From assembly GCF_002844275.1 (NCBI RefSeq), contig NZ_NXGX01000002.1, forward strand, positions 558,001 through 622,000: a DNA stretch of 64,000 nt, given 5' to 3'. Below the pieces are notes generated by a model, which saw only the letters and a list, made by a program, of their open reading frames with translations, was not told where the DNA came from and did not search any database. This DNA comes from Thalassospira lohafexi. GTDB taxonomy: Bacteria > Pseudomonadota > Alphaproteobacteria > Rhodospirillales > Thalassospiraceae. A program made the position numbers and the translations under genes. Positions 35,001 to 43,123 of the stretch are shown piece by piece; positions within the stretch are counted from its first letter, which is position 1; the number at the start of each line of letters is the position of its first letter.

Positions 35001-36536
35001 CAGACCCGCATCGGACACAACCATGGCATCATCAAGCATTGCCTGCCCCCGCACCGTCATCGCGGGCGTTTCAAGCAACAACTGACGCAGATTGATATTG
35101 GCAAAGTCCGATGAAATCACACTTTCAACCGACAGAGACTGATTGTCCCCGACAATCGCACCAAGCCCCTCATCCTGCCAAACATGGCCTTTGGTGGTCA
35201 CCGTAACCGATGCCGCAAGATCATCATTGCCAATAATCCCGCCAGATACAGGTGCAAGATCGGCACGGGCCGAAAGTCCAGCAATGGATGAAACTGGCGT
35301 TTCTATATCGCGTCCATTGATCGAAAGCTGCACGTCGGGCAGATCAAAACCACCCTTGGCGGCAAGATCAACATTAAGCATCCCCCAGCGGACCTGATCA
35401 TCAATCAGGGACGATAATACAGGATCAACATTGGCCGATATTTTTGCCACAACCTGACTTTCGGCAAGATCGATATCCGCCGTACCCGACACATCCAACG
35501 CACCGGGCATCTCAACAGCCAGACGGTTAAACGAAAGATGGTCACTTTCAAGGTCAAACGCCCCGGAAATGCCAAGCTCGATCACCTTGCGCACTTGTTC
35601 GGGCAATTGATCAGAAATCAGCTCAAGCGGTTCCAACCCGCCGTCAAAGCCAAAACCAACCGCATCCGACGACAGCTGCACACCAACATCACCACGAAGG
35701 GTCGCATAACCACTGGCCGAAAGGTCAATATTACCCTTCCAGTCGTCCGCAGGCCCCGCCCCCTTAAGCAATATCGTTATGTCAGCTGCACTTTCCGGGT
35801 CCAGCCCGGCAAGTGTCATGACAAGGCCTTCGCGGTCAATCTTACCGTCAATGTCGGCACGAAGTTTCTGGTCTGGACCATCAAAATCCAGATCGACTGC
35901 CAACCGGTCCGCACCACCATCAAGCGGGGTTAAATCAAGTTTCGCCTTGGCCGAAAGATTACGTCCCGCCGCCGCACTGGCATGCAATTCATACAAAAAG
36001 CTTTTGCCAGATACCGGATCAACAATCGCGATCTGATCAAGGGCCAGTTCATCCAACCCGATCTCAAGTGGCAGCGAAAACCCGGAACTTTCTTCGTCGG
36101 TTTCTTCTTCGGGTTCGGATGGTGCTGTTCCATCTGGCAAAATCACGCTGGTGCGCGCCATTGACACCCGGTCGATCTGTAACCGCCCCGTCAGAAGGGC
36201 CAGGGGCGACCAGTCAAACACGCCGTTATTAAGTTCAAGATGGAAACCATCGACGTCGCGGGCCATTAGAAGGCTATCGATCTGCAATCCGGTCCAGATG
36301 CTGCCTTCGACCCGGCCAAGTTCAAACTGGCTGTCCGTGGCAGCAGCAACCGTTTCATTGATCATTGGTGTGATCGCACGCAAAACGGGCCCGGTACCGG
36401 CAACACCAATGATCACCAGCAAAAGCACGATGAACGCACCCAAAGCCATCGCACTTCGGCGCACCCACTTTATCAACGGGCGTTTCGATGCGGCGGGCTG
36501 GGTTGGACGTGGGGACAACGGATCAGACTTGGTCAA
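32091..36536 (-). CDS. tamB: Translocation and assembly module protein TamB (DUF490)
   Basis: 1481 residues. After a basic cytoplasmic start there is one membrane helix (about 27-50, IVLLLVIIGVAGT), then a very long periplasmic stretch of repetitive beta structure, rich in Asp, Gly, Val and Thr with few aromatics. The conserved DUF490 C-terminus (about 1150-1481) contains LDIKGVYTTSELEV, LPEDEILSQVLFGKSQGSLSAVEAVQLA and ends IQYRLDY. TamB forms a hydrophobic groove bridging the inner and outer membranes for phospholipid transport and barrel insertion, with TamA. Its start overlaps the tamA stop by four bases. Confidence 0.94.
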   Translation of the reverse strand: MTKSDPLSPRPTQPAASKRPLIKWVRRSAMALGAFIVLLLVIIGVAGTGPVLRAITPMINETVAAATDSQFELGRVEGSIWTGLQIDSLLMARDVDGFHLELNNGVFDWSPLALLTGRLQIDRVSMARTSVILPDGTAPSEPEEETDEESSGFSLPLEIGLDELALDQIAIVDPVSGKSFLYELHASAAAGRNLSAKAKLDLTPLDGGADRLAVDLDFDGPDQKLRADIDGKIDREGLVMTLAGLDPESAADITILLKGAGPADDWKGNIDLSASGYATLRGDVGVQLSSDAVGFGFDGGLEPLELISDQLPEQVRKVIELGISGAFDLESDHLSFNRLAVEMPGALDVSGTADIDLAESQVVAKISANVDPVLSSLIDDQVRWGMLNVDLAAKGGFDLPDVQLSINGRDIETPVSSIAGLSARADLAPVSGGIIGNDDLAASVTVTTKGHVWQDEGLGAIVGDNQSLSVESVISSDFANINLRQLLLETPAMTVRGQAMLDDAMVVSDAGLTADVADLSIFGPISGLDLSGQGQVALSDIKWSMENGGGFDVAVNGTQTGFGVSDLDRIVGPSPTLAGSVAISPAFDMAIDLNQVQTATVTGAAKVDLTETFGQMAIDASLDIAPGTVPPGIGVAIAPAKLTIALDGPTSAPAGVINLSTAKVDAAGQVLENVKLVSKMGWSAQSVLSLTNTVKFNRANAKYDLAANVVLPSDALRVEGISLRGEHIDLRGDITLPEYAVPMQGKFALSKLDAVMLSDFGVPFTNGAMTADIALVPDGTQQTVNVTATTKGLRLEATPGEDPVRVDHINLAADVTNAFEAPVISATVEGKDIFASDVAINDVTVGADGGLDALDVSLKTRGTWQANVPFSVDALTKLGLGDDLRVDASKFDVFIADQKVALREPLSFVQKSDGTQQLDADITVGSGQLRAVLDHKAKQMISADVTLEGVDLGPWGAIAGFDGLDGTANLAAMLREKPGETPTASVKGQIDGITAKAAKGLKPLKMDLDVSLKDAELSGAASLGNDDEQILKANGKVPLAISILAQEFSPDMSAPVVGSVRLDGEIAEFWPYVPAPDHDLSGNIKLALDVSGRLDDIAWKGDIKLADGAYENLEYGTIIDGLTFTGDFDQTGLSIPSITATDGGSGTLDGSVDLALNQGSMVKYDVGLKLTNMALSRKDELQFWADVDTSVTGTEGGADIKSTVTLQRGEVDLSLALPESVPSLDVANLPGAQEEAKAKKEQEAKGGFVGNLDVTVNIPARLFVRGKGLDSEWGGTLDISGTTNDPRIVGKLSALRGQLDIIGKTFVIKDSSITFAGASPPDPMLDIKGVYTTSELEVTAGFQGPASDPELVLTSNPSLPEDEILSQVLFGKSQGSLSAVEAVQLASALNELSGGGGGLDVVGSVRRFIGADVLQVGGGEDGPEVKVGKYLTDGVYVGTKAGSTPGSSGVEVEIEITPNISVTSETTEIDSTAGIQYRLDY

Positions 36537-38545
36537 AATGCCTGCCCCAGACTGATATAGAACTGATAATCGTCATCAACATTTTCACGTTTATCAAGTG
36601 GCACGGCGACGTCAAAGCGCAACGGCCCGACTGCCGTGTAATAGCGGAAACCAAGCCCCGTCGCCCACAGCAACGAAATGTCGTCAGGATTGTTGCTTTC
36701 ATACACATTGCCGCCTTCGATAAACGGCACGATGCCAAAACTTTCGGTAATGCGCGCACGGAATTCAAACCCGACTTCCAGCACAGAACGCCCACCAACC
36801 GGATCGCCATCATCGGCAAGCGGCCCGACCTTTTGATACTCATAGCCCCGGATCGAACCACCACCCCCGGAATAGAACCGTTTGTTCGACGGTAAGTTGC
36901 CGCGTTCTTCACCAATGATGGTACCCGTGCGCGCCCGGGCCGCCATGACGTAATCACCGTCATCATCAATCGACAAATATTGCGACCCGCCCAGTGAAAC
37001 GGACGTAAAGCTGGTGTCGGTATCGGTCAACCCGACATAGGGCGATACATTAAGTTCAAGACGGTTACCCTCGGTCGGGTCAAGCGGGTTGTCGGTATTG
37101 TCATGCTTTAAAATGCCGCGCAAACCGCCCAGATAGAATTGCTCATTGGGGGAATCCGCACCGGTCAGGTCCGAATATTCCGCTGTGAAGCCAAATGTCC
37201 CCGACCAGTTTTCACCCAGCCTGCGTTCGACACCAACAAAGCTGTCGACCAATTCCCCCTGATACGCATCGGTATCATGGTTCTTGGCATTGCCCTCGGC
37301 AACAAGGGCCTGACGACGACGCAAGAACTGCGGTTTGCGAAATTCTGATGTGAGCCCCTGCTCCTGACCAGATGCCTCAACCCCCAACCGCAATTTTTCG
37401 CCCGCACCAAACAGGTTGCGATGTTCCCAAAACGCATTGGCCCCCGGGCCGTCGGCGGTCGAAAAGTTAACACCACCACCAATCGAACGGTGTTTGCGTT
37501 CAACTACTGTGATGTCGACGGGTATTTCGCCGCTGTCACTGATGGGGCCAACCGGCTTGACGATGACGCTGTCAAACAGGTTGGACTGCGCAAGGTCGCG
37601 TCGCGTGGTTCTGACCTGTTCGGGATCGTATTTTTCGCCCGCCCCCCAACTCCGGTAACCGGCGATGAAGTCGGCATCGACTTCCTCTGCCCCATTGACT
37701 TTGACAGTACCGAAATTGGCCTCGGCCCCGGCATTAAATGCATATGTTACGGAAATTGTCTTATTGGCGGTGTTGGCCATGACGGTGCGTTTCCCTGCCT
37801 TGGCCAACGGGTATCCGCGGCTACGCAGTAAATCAACGCCATACTGTTCGGCTAGAATAATCGGTTCCGCCGTGGCGCGCTGCCCGATTTGCAAATGGGT
37901 TGCTTCAAGTTCGGCATCGGTTGCGGCGCGCTCGATCACCTTGTCGGGATAAGTTGTTTTAAGATCAACCGCCTCGATCAGGTAAGGTGTTCCGACATCA
38001 ATCTGATAGCTCAGAACAAGCGGTGTTGGTGCATCGGCACCTTCGGCCTGTTCACTGCCCGCAGCACTGCCGTCAATATCGCCGTTTTTATTTTCTGTCG
38101 ACTTTCCCGACGCGTTTCCAGCCCCATCTTCGGCGTCTGGTGATTGGGCATCGACCGGATCAGTTGATACTTTTTCGGCAATATCAAAGGTGACCTGCGC
38201 CTCATAGAAACCCTTTGAACGCAACACAGCCTGAAACCGTTCAATGTCATCTTCAGCCCGGCGTTGAAGACCCGCACGTGACGCAGTCGGGCGCGACTGC
38301 AAACGCCGTGCGGTACTGGCCCCATTCAGACTTGCGATCAATTGTTCTTCTTGCGGATCAATACCGGTAAGTTCCACTTCATAGGGAATGGTCGAACGGA
38401 GGTCGTTCTGCTGAACGACTTCATCCTCGCCAAAGCCAAACCCCACAGCGCCCTCATCCGACGAACAGCCTGCAAGCAACGTTCCCGCCATTAAAAGCGG
38501 TACGAATGCAACACGTCGGCCATAAGACCGGAAGTTGTGGAACAT
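36533..38545 (-). CDS. tamA: TamA (Omp85 family outer membrane protein) with a lipobox
   Basis: About 670 residues from the ATG at 38545; a TTG at 38587 would add 14 residues. POTRA domains lie at about 45-290, split by an acidic, low-complexity insert around 125-180 (rich in Asp, Ala, Gly, Ser). The Omp85 barrel covers about 330-670, with VERKHRSIGGGVNFST, FYSGGGGSIRGYEYQ (the lid-lock RGY motif) and a C-terminal Phe. The N-terminus is odd: FVPLLMAGTLLAGC at residues 14-27 is a good lipoprotein signal with Cys27 followed by Ser-Ser. This is unusual for proteobacterial TamA and resembles the lipidated TamL of Bacteroidota. It is co-transcribed with tamB. Confidence 0.92.
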   Translation of the reverse strand: MFHNFRSYGRRVAFVPLLMAGTLLAGCSSDEGAVGFGFGEDEVVQQNDLRSTIPYEVELTGIDPQEEQLIASLNGASTARRLQSRPTASRAGLQRRAEDDIERFQAVLRSKGFYEAQVTFDIAEKVSTDPVDAQSPDAEDGAGNASGKSTENKNGDIDGSAAGSEQAEGADAPTPLVLSYQIDVGTPYLIEAVDLKTTYPDKVIERAATDAELEATHLQIGQRATAEPIILAEQYGVDLLRSRGYPLAKAGKRTVMANTANKTISVTYAFNAGAEANFGTVKVNGAEEVDADFIAGYRSWGAGEKYDPEQVRTTRRDLAQSNLFDSVIVKPVGPISDSGEIPVDITVVERKHRSIGGGVNFSTADGPGANAFWEHRNLFGAGEKLRLGVEASGQEQGLTSEFRKPQFLRRRQALVAEGNAKNHDTDAYQGELVDSFVGVERRLGENWSGTFGFTAEYSDLTGADSPNEQFYLGGLRGILKHDNTDNPLDPTEGNRLELNVSPYVGLTDTDTSFTSVSLGGSQYLSIDDDGDYVMAARARTGTIIGEERGNLPSNKRFYSGGGGSIRGYEYQKVGPLADDGDPVGGRSVLEVGFEFRARITESFGIVPFIEGGNVYESNNPDDISLLWATGLGFRYYTAVGPLRFDVAVPLDKRENVDDDYQFYISLGQAF

Positions 38546-38864
38546 GCAGTCTGTCAAAAAAAGTCGTATCCTTTTGCTTCGTTCCAACCGGGCCTTTGGG
38601 GGCCATTATTTTGACCGATAACAGTCTTTTGGTTTGCTATCATTTACGGCGATGGCGCGTATTGGGATCAGAACAACTTTTAAAGCAGTTATCTGAAAAC
38701 ACCATATTTTCAATTACTCTACAGGTCGAGGACCAGCTGTGCCAACTCGCATGTAAAAATGGCATGGCAATGACCAATAATCGCACTTGTCAGAAAAATA
38801 CATTGAGCGTACCGGGGGTTGAATGCACGATGCAGCGTGCCCACAATTGCAGGAGATCCATCTC
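38546..38864. other. Divergent promoter region, no gene seen
   Basis: These 319 bases separate tamA (minus) from the GNAT/ATP-grasp fusion (plus). They are richer in A+T than the flanks. I found no convincing open frame, RNA gene or strong palindrome. Weak promoter-like elements are possible in the TTTGCTATCATTTAC part near 38632-38646. Two start choices for the right-hand gene (ATG 38823, GTG 38865) lie at its edge. Confidence 0.5.
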
Positions 38865-40826
38865 GTGACATCGACACAGTCCAATGCAGTCATTCTTCGT
38901 AATGCCATGCCTGCCGATATTGACGGGCTTTGCGCACTTGAGACAGCGAATTTCACAAGTGATGGTATCACACGTGCATCCTTTTTGCGTTTTCTGCGCC
39001 GAAGCTCGGCGCGTCTTCTTGTCGCGGACGCCGGCGACGGCGAACATCCCAACGTTGTCGGCTACGGCTTGTTGTTGTTGCGCGAAAATTCGATAACAGC
39101 ACGGATATATTCACTGGCCATTTCCAAAGACTGGCGGGGCATCGGTCTGGGCACGCAACTTCTGGCCGGGATGGAAAACCTTGCCATCGAAGCAGGCTGT
39201 CTTCGCATTCGCCTTGAAGTGCGCATCGAAAACGATACCGCGCGTGGCCTTTATGAACGTCATGGATATCAAAAAGTTTCCGACCTGCCCGGATATTATG
39301 AAGATGGTGCGGATGGCATCCGTTTGCAGCATGACCTTTATGATGTCATTGCCGAAAAATCGCCTGCAGTTTCAACCGGTGCACCGCTCATCCTTGTTGA
39401 TCGGCTGTCTGACATCCCCTTTGCCGTTTCGGGCGCGCGCGTCATGCGGGTGCGCGATTATCTCGCCCTTGATCACGGGGTGCGCAACCGCCGTGTGATC
39501 AACCTGTGCCGGTCCTATGAATATCTGTCGCGCGGCTATTATTGCAGCCTGCTGGCCGCGGCCCGCGCCGAACGGGTCATCCCCGAAGCCGATGTTTTGC
39601 TGGACCTCAACTGGAAACGCCTGCAAAAGGCCGCTCGCAATGATCTTGGCCCACAAATTACCGAGGCCCTGACAAAACCGGGCGATCATCCGACCTATGT
39701 TGATGTCTATTTCGGGCGCAGCACGGATAAACGGTTCCGCCACATCGCCCAGCGGGCCTTTGATCAGTTCCGCTGCCCGATCCTGCGGCTGCATCTGAAC
39801 AATAAGGATGGCAAAGCCTCTTTACGCGAAATCGAAGCCCCATCGCTAAGCCAGCTTAACAGCGGCCATATGACCGCATTCGAAGCCGCCTTGCGCGCCT
39901 ATTTGCGTGGACGCGTGCGCAAACAGGGCAACGTCACCCAACCAACCGCCCTGGTCGCTATCTTGCACGACCCCGACGAAGTCATGCCACCATCAGACAA
40001 GGATGCCCTTGCCCTTTTCGTGCAGGCTGCAGCCGACCTTGGCGCACGCGCCGAATTGATCACGGCAAAGGATTTCCATCATCTGTCGGAATTTGATGCG
40101 CTTCTGATCCGCGAAACCACCGCCCTTGACCACCACACCTATCGCTTTGCCAAACGGGCGGTCAAGGAAGGCATTCCGGTCATTGACGACCCGGACTCGA
40201 TGCTGCGCTGTACCAACAAGGTTTATCTGGCGGAATTGCTGCGCACACATCGCATTCCGGCCCCCAAGAGTGCGATTTTTGATAAACGCCGCATTGGTGA
40301 AATCGGTCAGCAGTTTAGCTTCCCGTCGGTTCTGAAAGTGCCCGACGGATGTTTTTCGCGCGGCGTGCGCAAGGTGAAATCACCCGAACATCTGGCCGAA
40401 GTCGCCAGCGATATGTTCAAGAATTCCGAATTACTGGTCATTCAGGAATATGTCGAAACCACCTTTGACTGGCGCATTGGCGTTCTGGGCGGCGAAGCGA
40501 TCTTTGCCAGCCGCTATTTCATGGCGCCGGGTCACTGGCAGATCGTCAAACATGAAGACGACGGTAAAAGTTACGAAGAAGGCGGGTTCGAAACTGTCGC
40601 CATCGAAGACGCCCCCGAAGACATCGTCACAACCGCCCTTGCCGCCGCACGACTGATGGGCGACGGGCTTTATGGTGTTGATATGAAAGAAACACCGCAC
40701 GGTCCGATGGTGATTGAGGTCAATGACAACCCCAACATCGATGGCGGGGTTGAGGATGCCGTGCTTGGGATGGAGCTGTATCGCCGCATCATCGCCCATC
40801 TTCTGGGCAAGATCGCCCGTCCTTAA
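38865..40826 (+). CDS. GNAT - RimK-like N-domain - ATP-grasp fusion (predicted peptide/amide ligase)
   Basis: About 653 residues from the GTG at 38865, chosen because AGGAG (38851-38855) lies nine bases upstream; ATG 38823 is the alternative. Residues about 8-145 are a GNAT acetyltransferase (SLAISKDWRGIGLGTQLLAGM binds acetyl-CoA). About 165-330 match the RimK-like ATP-grasp N-terminal (RLAN) domain, with INLCRSYEYLSRGYYCSLLAAA. About 380-640 is an ATP-grasp ligase ending in the metal site EVNDNPNIDGG. RimK relatives join amino acids to peptides or proteins through an acyl-phosphate. With the convergent C39-peptidase fusion it looks like a two-gene peptide-modification system whose product is not known to me. 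NAGGN synthetase has a related GNAT plus ATP-grasp layout. Confidence 0.87.
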   Translation: MTSTQSNAVILRNAMPADIDGLCALETANFTSDGITRASFLRFLRRSSARLLVADAGDGEHPNVVGYGLLLLRENSITARIYSLAISKDWRGIGLGTQLLAGMENLAIEAGCLRIRLEVRIENDTARGLYERHGYQKVSDLPGYYEDGADGIRLQHDLYDVIAEKSPAVSTGAPLILVDRLSDIPFAVSGARVMRVRDYLALDHGVRNRRVINLCRSYEYLSRGYYCSLLAAARAERVIPEADVLLDLNWKRLQKAARNDLGPQITEALTKPGDHPTYVDVYFGRSTDKRFRHIAQRAFDQFRCPILRLHLNNKDGKASLREIEAPSLSQLNSGHMTAFEAALRAYLRGRVRKQGNVTQPTALVAILHDPDEVMPPSDKDALALFVQAAADLGARAELITAKDFHHLSEFDALLIRETTALDHHTYRFAKRAVKEGIPVIDDPDSMLRCTNKVYLAELLRTHRIPAPKSAIFDKRRIGEIGQQFSFPSVLKVPDGCFSRGVRKVKSPEHLAEVASDMFKNSELLVIQEYVETTFDWRIGVLGGEAIFASRYFMAPGHWQIVKHEDDGKSYEEGGFETVAIEDAPEDIVTTALAAARLMGDGLYGVDMKETPHGPMVIEVNDNPNIDGGVEDAVLGMELYRRIIAHLLGKIARP

Positions 40827-40848
40827 TCACGCGGCGTGCAGACAAATC

Positions 40849-40887
40849 AAAGGCCGGGGATCGAAAGCGCGGATCACCCGGCCTTTT
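40849..40887. terminator. Rho-independent terminator for the ATP-grasp fusion gene
   Basis: AAAGGCCGGG (40849-40858) pairs with CCCGGCCTTT (40877-40886), followed by TT. It lies 22 bases after the plus-strand stop, and its right arm overlaps the last codons of the convergent C39 gene. Confidence 0.8.
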
Positions 40888-42031
40888 TGCTAACAAATAC
40901 CGCCGCCTGCACTTTATCGCGGCCATAGCGCGCCATCAGATCAAACTCATGACGCAGGATCGGAAATGACAGGCAATCACTGCCGTTAAACGGGTCATGA
41001 TCATCGCCAATATCAGGATCGGTGACATAGACAAACCGGTCATCAAACCCCGACACCACCACCCAGTGGGGAATTTTATCGCCGTAAATGCGGTACTGGC
41101 TGATTAGAACCAGCGCCATCTGGCCGTTGCGCATGCGGTTTTCGATCTCGGTCACGCCAAACGCGCCAACAGATACGGGAATGCCTGCCTGTTCGATCTG
41201 ACGGGCAAAATCATAATGCACCAGTTCGACCACTTCGCGGCTTTTGGCTTTGCGCACGGAATCAACAAAAAGCGGCCCATCGCGACTGCGCAAGACCTCG
41301 ACGTTAAACCCGCGTCGATCTGCCGCCAATGCCAAGCCCAACGGACCACAGCCGCCATGACCTGAGGTCATGAAAATGGTTGTGGCTTCGCGCCACAATG
41401 CGATTTCAAGGCTCCTGTCCATTTCAACCAACGGATCAAGCGCATTCATCGCCATCATCAAGGATGCCGGACCACAGGTGAATGGCAGGGTCTGGTGATA
41501 AAAATGGATCGGCGACGGCAGGCGCATTGATTGGGGCACAAGAACCCGTTCCATGCGCAGGGCATCGGAATGATCAGGATAATAATCGGGATACAGCGCA
41601 AATTCACGGTAACCCGCACCGTGAAATAGTGCGATGGCAACCGCGTTGCCCTGACTGACCTCAAGCCGCAAAATCGGCGCACCGTAATCAAGGCTAAGCT
41701 CTTCTGCCTGCCCCACAAGCGCGCGCCCGATGCCTTTTTGGCGAAAGTTCGGATCGACCGCCATCGAATAAAGCCGGGCCAACGCTACGTTGCTACGAAA
41801 AACCACCAAGGCATAGCCAACGACCGCGCCATCACATTCCGCAACGCGCAGACGTGCGGTTTCACTACCGATAAAGCGTTTGAACGCCCGGCGGCTTAGT
41901 CGGTCAATGTCAAAGGAACGGTTTTCAATGTCACACAGGGCATCAAGATCCCCGTCATGTGCCAATCGAAACCCGATCTGGCTGTCATCAAGTTGGCCCA
42001 AAATCACACCTGCATTGCGCACCCACGACAT
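40874..42031 (-). CDS. GNAT - C39-like cysteine peptidase fusion
   Basis: 385 residues. The N-terminal GNAT domain (about 15-165) has YSMAVDPNFRQKGIGRALV as the acetyl-CoA loop. From about 180 a papain-like C39 domain follows: FYHQTLPFTCGPASLMMAMNAL holds the oxyanion Gln and nucleophile Cys, IPHWVVVSGFDD gives the His, and VTDPDIG the Asp. C39 domains cut after double-glycine leaders of exported peptides, but this soluble version has no ABC exporter. It is convergent with the GNAT/ATP-grasp gene and shares the GNAT type, so the two probably act on the same peptide or amide. Confidence 0.88.
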   Translation of the reverse strand: MSWVRNAGVILGQLDDSQIGFRLAHDGDLDALCDIENRSFDIDRLSRRAFKRFIGSETARLRVAECDGAVVGYALVVFRSNVALARLYSMAVDPNFRQKGIGRALVGQAEELSLDYGAPILRLEVSQGNAVAIALFHGAGYREFALYPDYYPDHSDALRMERVLVPQSMRLPSPIHFYHQTLPFTCGPASLMMAMNALDPLVEMDRSLEIALWREATTIFMTSGHGGCGPLGLALAADRRGFNVEVLRSRDGPLFVDSVRKAKSREVVELVHYDFARQIEQAGIPVSVGAFGVTEIENRMRNGQMALVLISQYRIYGDKIPHWVVVSGFDDRFVYVTDPDIGDDHDPFNGSDCLSFPILRHEFDLMARYGRDKVQAAVFVSKKAG

Positions 42032-42144
42032 TCAAAGCATGTCACGGCGTCATATCGACACGAAACGTTTAAATGCAATAGTGCAATTTCGGTAAGCGTG
42101 CCGCGCGTTTATGCCATGCGGCACTTCATGCAAGCATCTAACAC

Positions 42145-42558
42145 TCAGCCGCGTGCGGAAATGCGTGGTACCAACGGCGACATATCATATCCGGCATCTG
42201 ACGCTGATTTGATGATGTCTTGCACCGGCAGCTTACCCGCACTGGCCAAAGACCACAGGATCGTGCAACGCGTGCCGCTGCGGCAATAGGCAAATACCGG
42301 TTTGGGTGCCGCGGCAAGATTGGCGGCAAACGCATCGGCATCAGTATCGGCAACATTGCCACTGGCCACAGGCTGAAAAATCGCTTTCATGCCCGCGGCT
42401 TCGGCCTTCGCGGCAATTTCCGCAAATGATGGCTGTCCCGGATCTTCGTCATCCGGGCGATTGCACATGACGGTTTTGAAACCGGCTTTGGCAATCTCGT
42501 CAATGGCCTCTATTGGCAATTGCGGCGATACGGTCAGCTCATCACACAAGCGTTTCAT
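42145..42558 (-). CDS. TIGR01244 family sulfurtransferase/phosphatase (beta-lactamase-hydrolase-like protein)
   Basis: 137 residues from the ATG at 42558, which has AGGGG 10-14 bases upstream. An in-frame ATG at 42600 has no ribosome site. The fold is the dual-specificity phosphatase-like TIGR01244 family: TVSPQLPIEAIDEIAKAGFKTVMCNRP at the start and the P-loop AYCRSGTRC with the catalytic Cys. Members are linked to sulfide oxidation (Blh) and often sit with YgaP-type rhodanese/DUF2892 genes. Here a DUF2892 gene is just upstream on the same strand. The leader is strongly structured. Confidence 0.88.
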   Translation of the reverse strand: MKRLCDELTVSPQLPIEAIDEIAKAGFKTVMCNRPDDEDPGQPSFAEIAAKAEAAGMKAIFQPVASGNVADTDADAFAANLAAAPKPVFAYCRSGTRCTILWSLASAGKLPVQDIIKSASDAGYDMSPLVPRISARG

Positions 42559-42646
42559 TTTTGTCTGTCCCCTTACAGCAGTTGCTATAACCGATGCCAT
42601 TATCTGGCGGCTATGGCAACTGCCTGCGGGAAAAATACAGACAAAA
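42559..42646 (-). promoter_or_regulatory. Nested inverted repeats in the 5' leader of the TIGR01244 gene
   Basis: Outer arms TTTTGTCTGT (42559-42568) and ACAGACAAAA (42637-42646) pair over 10 bp. Inside them GCAGTTGC (42578-42585) pairs with GCAACTGC (42616-42623) over 8 bp. On the minus strand the inner side of the outer arm fills the whole space between the AGGGG ribosome site and the ATG. In the RNA the start region would be held in the stem and the ribosome site in an internal loop. It may be a translational switch or a protein-binding leader. Confidence 0.5.
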
Positions 42647-42710
42647 ACCCATCATCCTCGATGTCCGTCCGCTAGACATCTACCCGATGTCTGACCTTAT
42701 TTTCCGCCGA

Positions 42711-42935
42711 TTACATCCGCGTCGAACAGGTCCGTATCCCCAAAACGCGATACATCGGGCAAAACCGGAATACTGCGGTCACCAGCATCACAACCCCGGC
42801 GGCAACCATCAGCCAGCCATAAGTCCCGAACGCGACGATTGCGTCATCGGGTTTAACCATCACGAACGGCACAGCCAAAAGTGCGAGCCCAAGAACAATT
42901 CGAAAGACACGATCCAACCCGCCAATATTTTTCAT
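42711..42935 (-). CDS. DUF2892 (YgaP-like membrane) protein
   Basis: 74 residues with two membrane helices (about 13-27 and 40-60) after the typical start MKNIGGLDRVFRIVLG. The FRFCPMYRVLGIRTC end carries the Cys-Pro motif of the family. DUF2892 often forms the membrane anchor of rhodanese YgaP or stands alone near sulfur-handling genes. It lies 152 bases upstream of the TIGR01244 gene on the same strand. The exact role is unknown. Confidence 0.88.
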   Translation of the reverse strand: MKNIGGLDRVFRIVLGLALLAVPFVMVKPDDAIVAFGTYGWLMVAAGVVMLVTAVFRFCPMYRVLGIRTCSTRM

Positions 42936-43123
42936 GGTTCTTCCTCGTCAACAGATACTGGTAAAACACCACATAACCATTACATCATAAAATAATGGAA
43001 TACATTGACATGGCGCAATGTGGCGCGAAAATCTGTGACGACAACGGAATTACGCTGCCAGTATCTTGTCGCGATGCCCCGCACGTGCCAAAAGACAAGA
43101 AACTTGAATGGGAAATCCGATAC

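Noticed and set aside
38865-40826. Reading the GNAT/ATP-grasp gene as N-acetylglutaminylglutamine synthetase
   Set aside because: The amidotransferase AsnO that completes that pathway is absent, an RLAN domain is present, and the partner is a C39 peptidase. I keep it only as an alternative.
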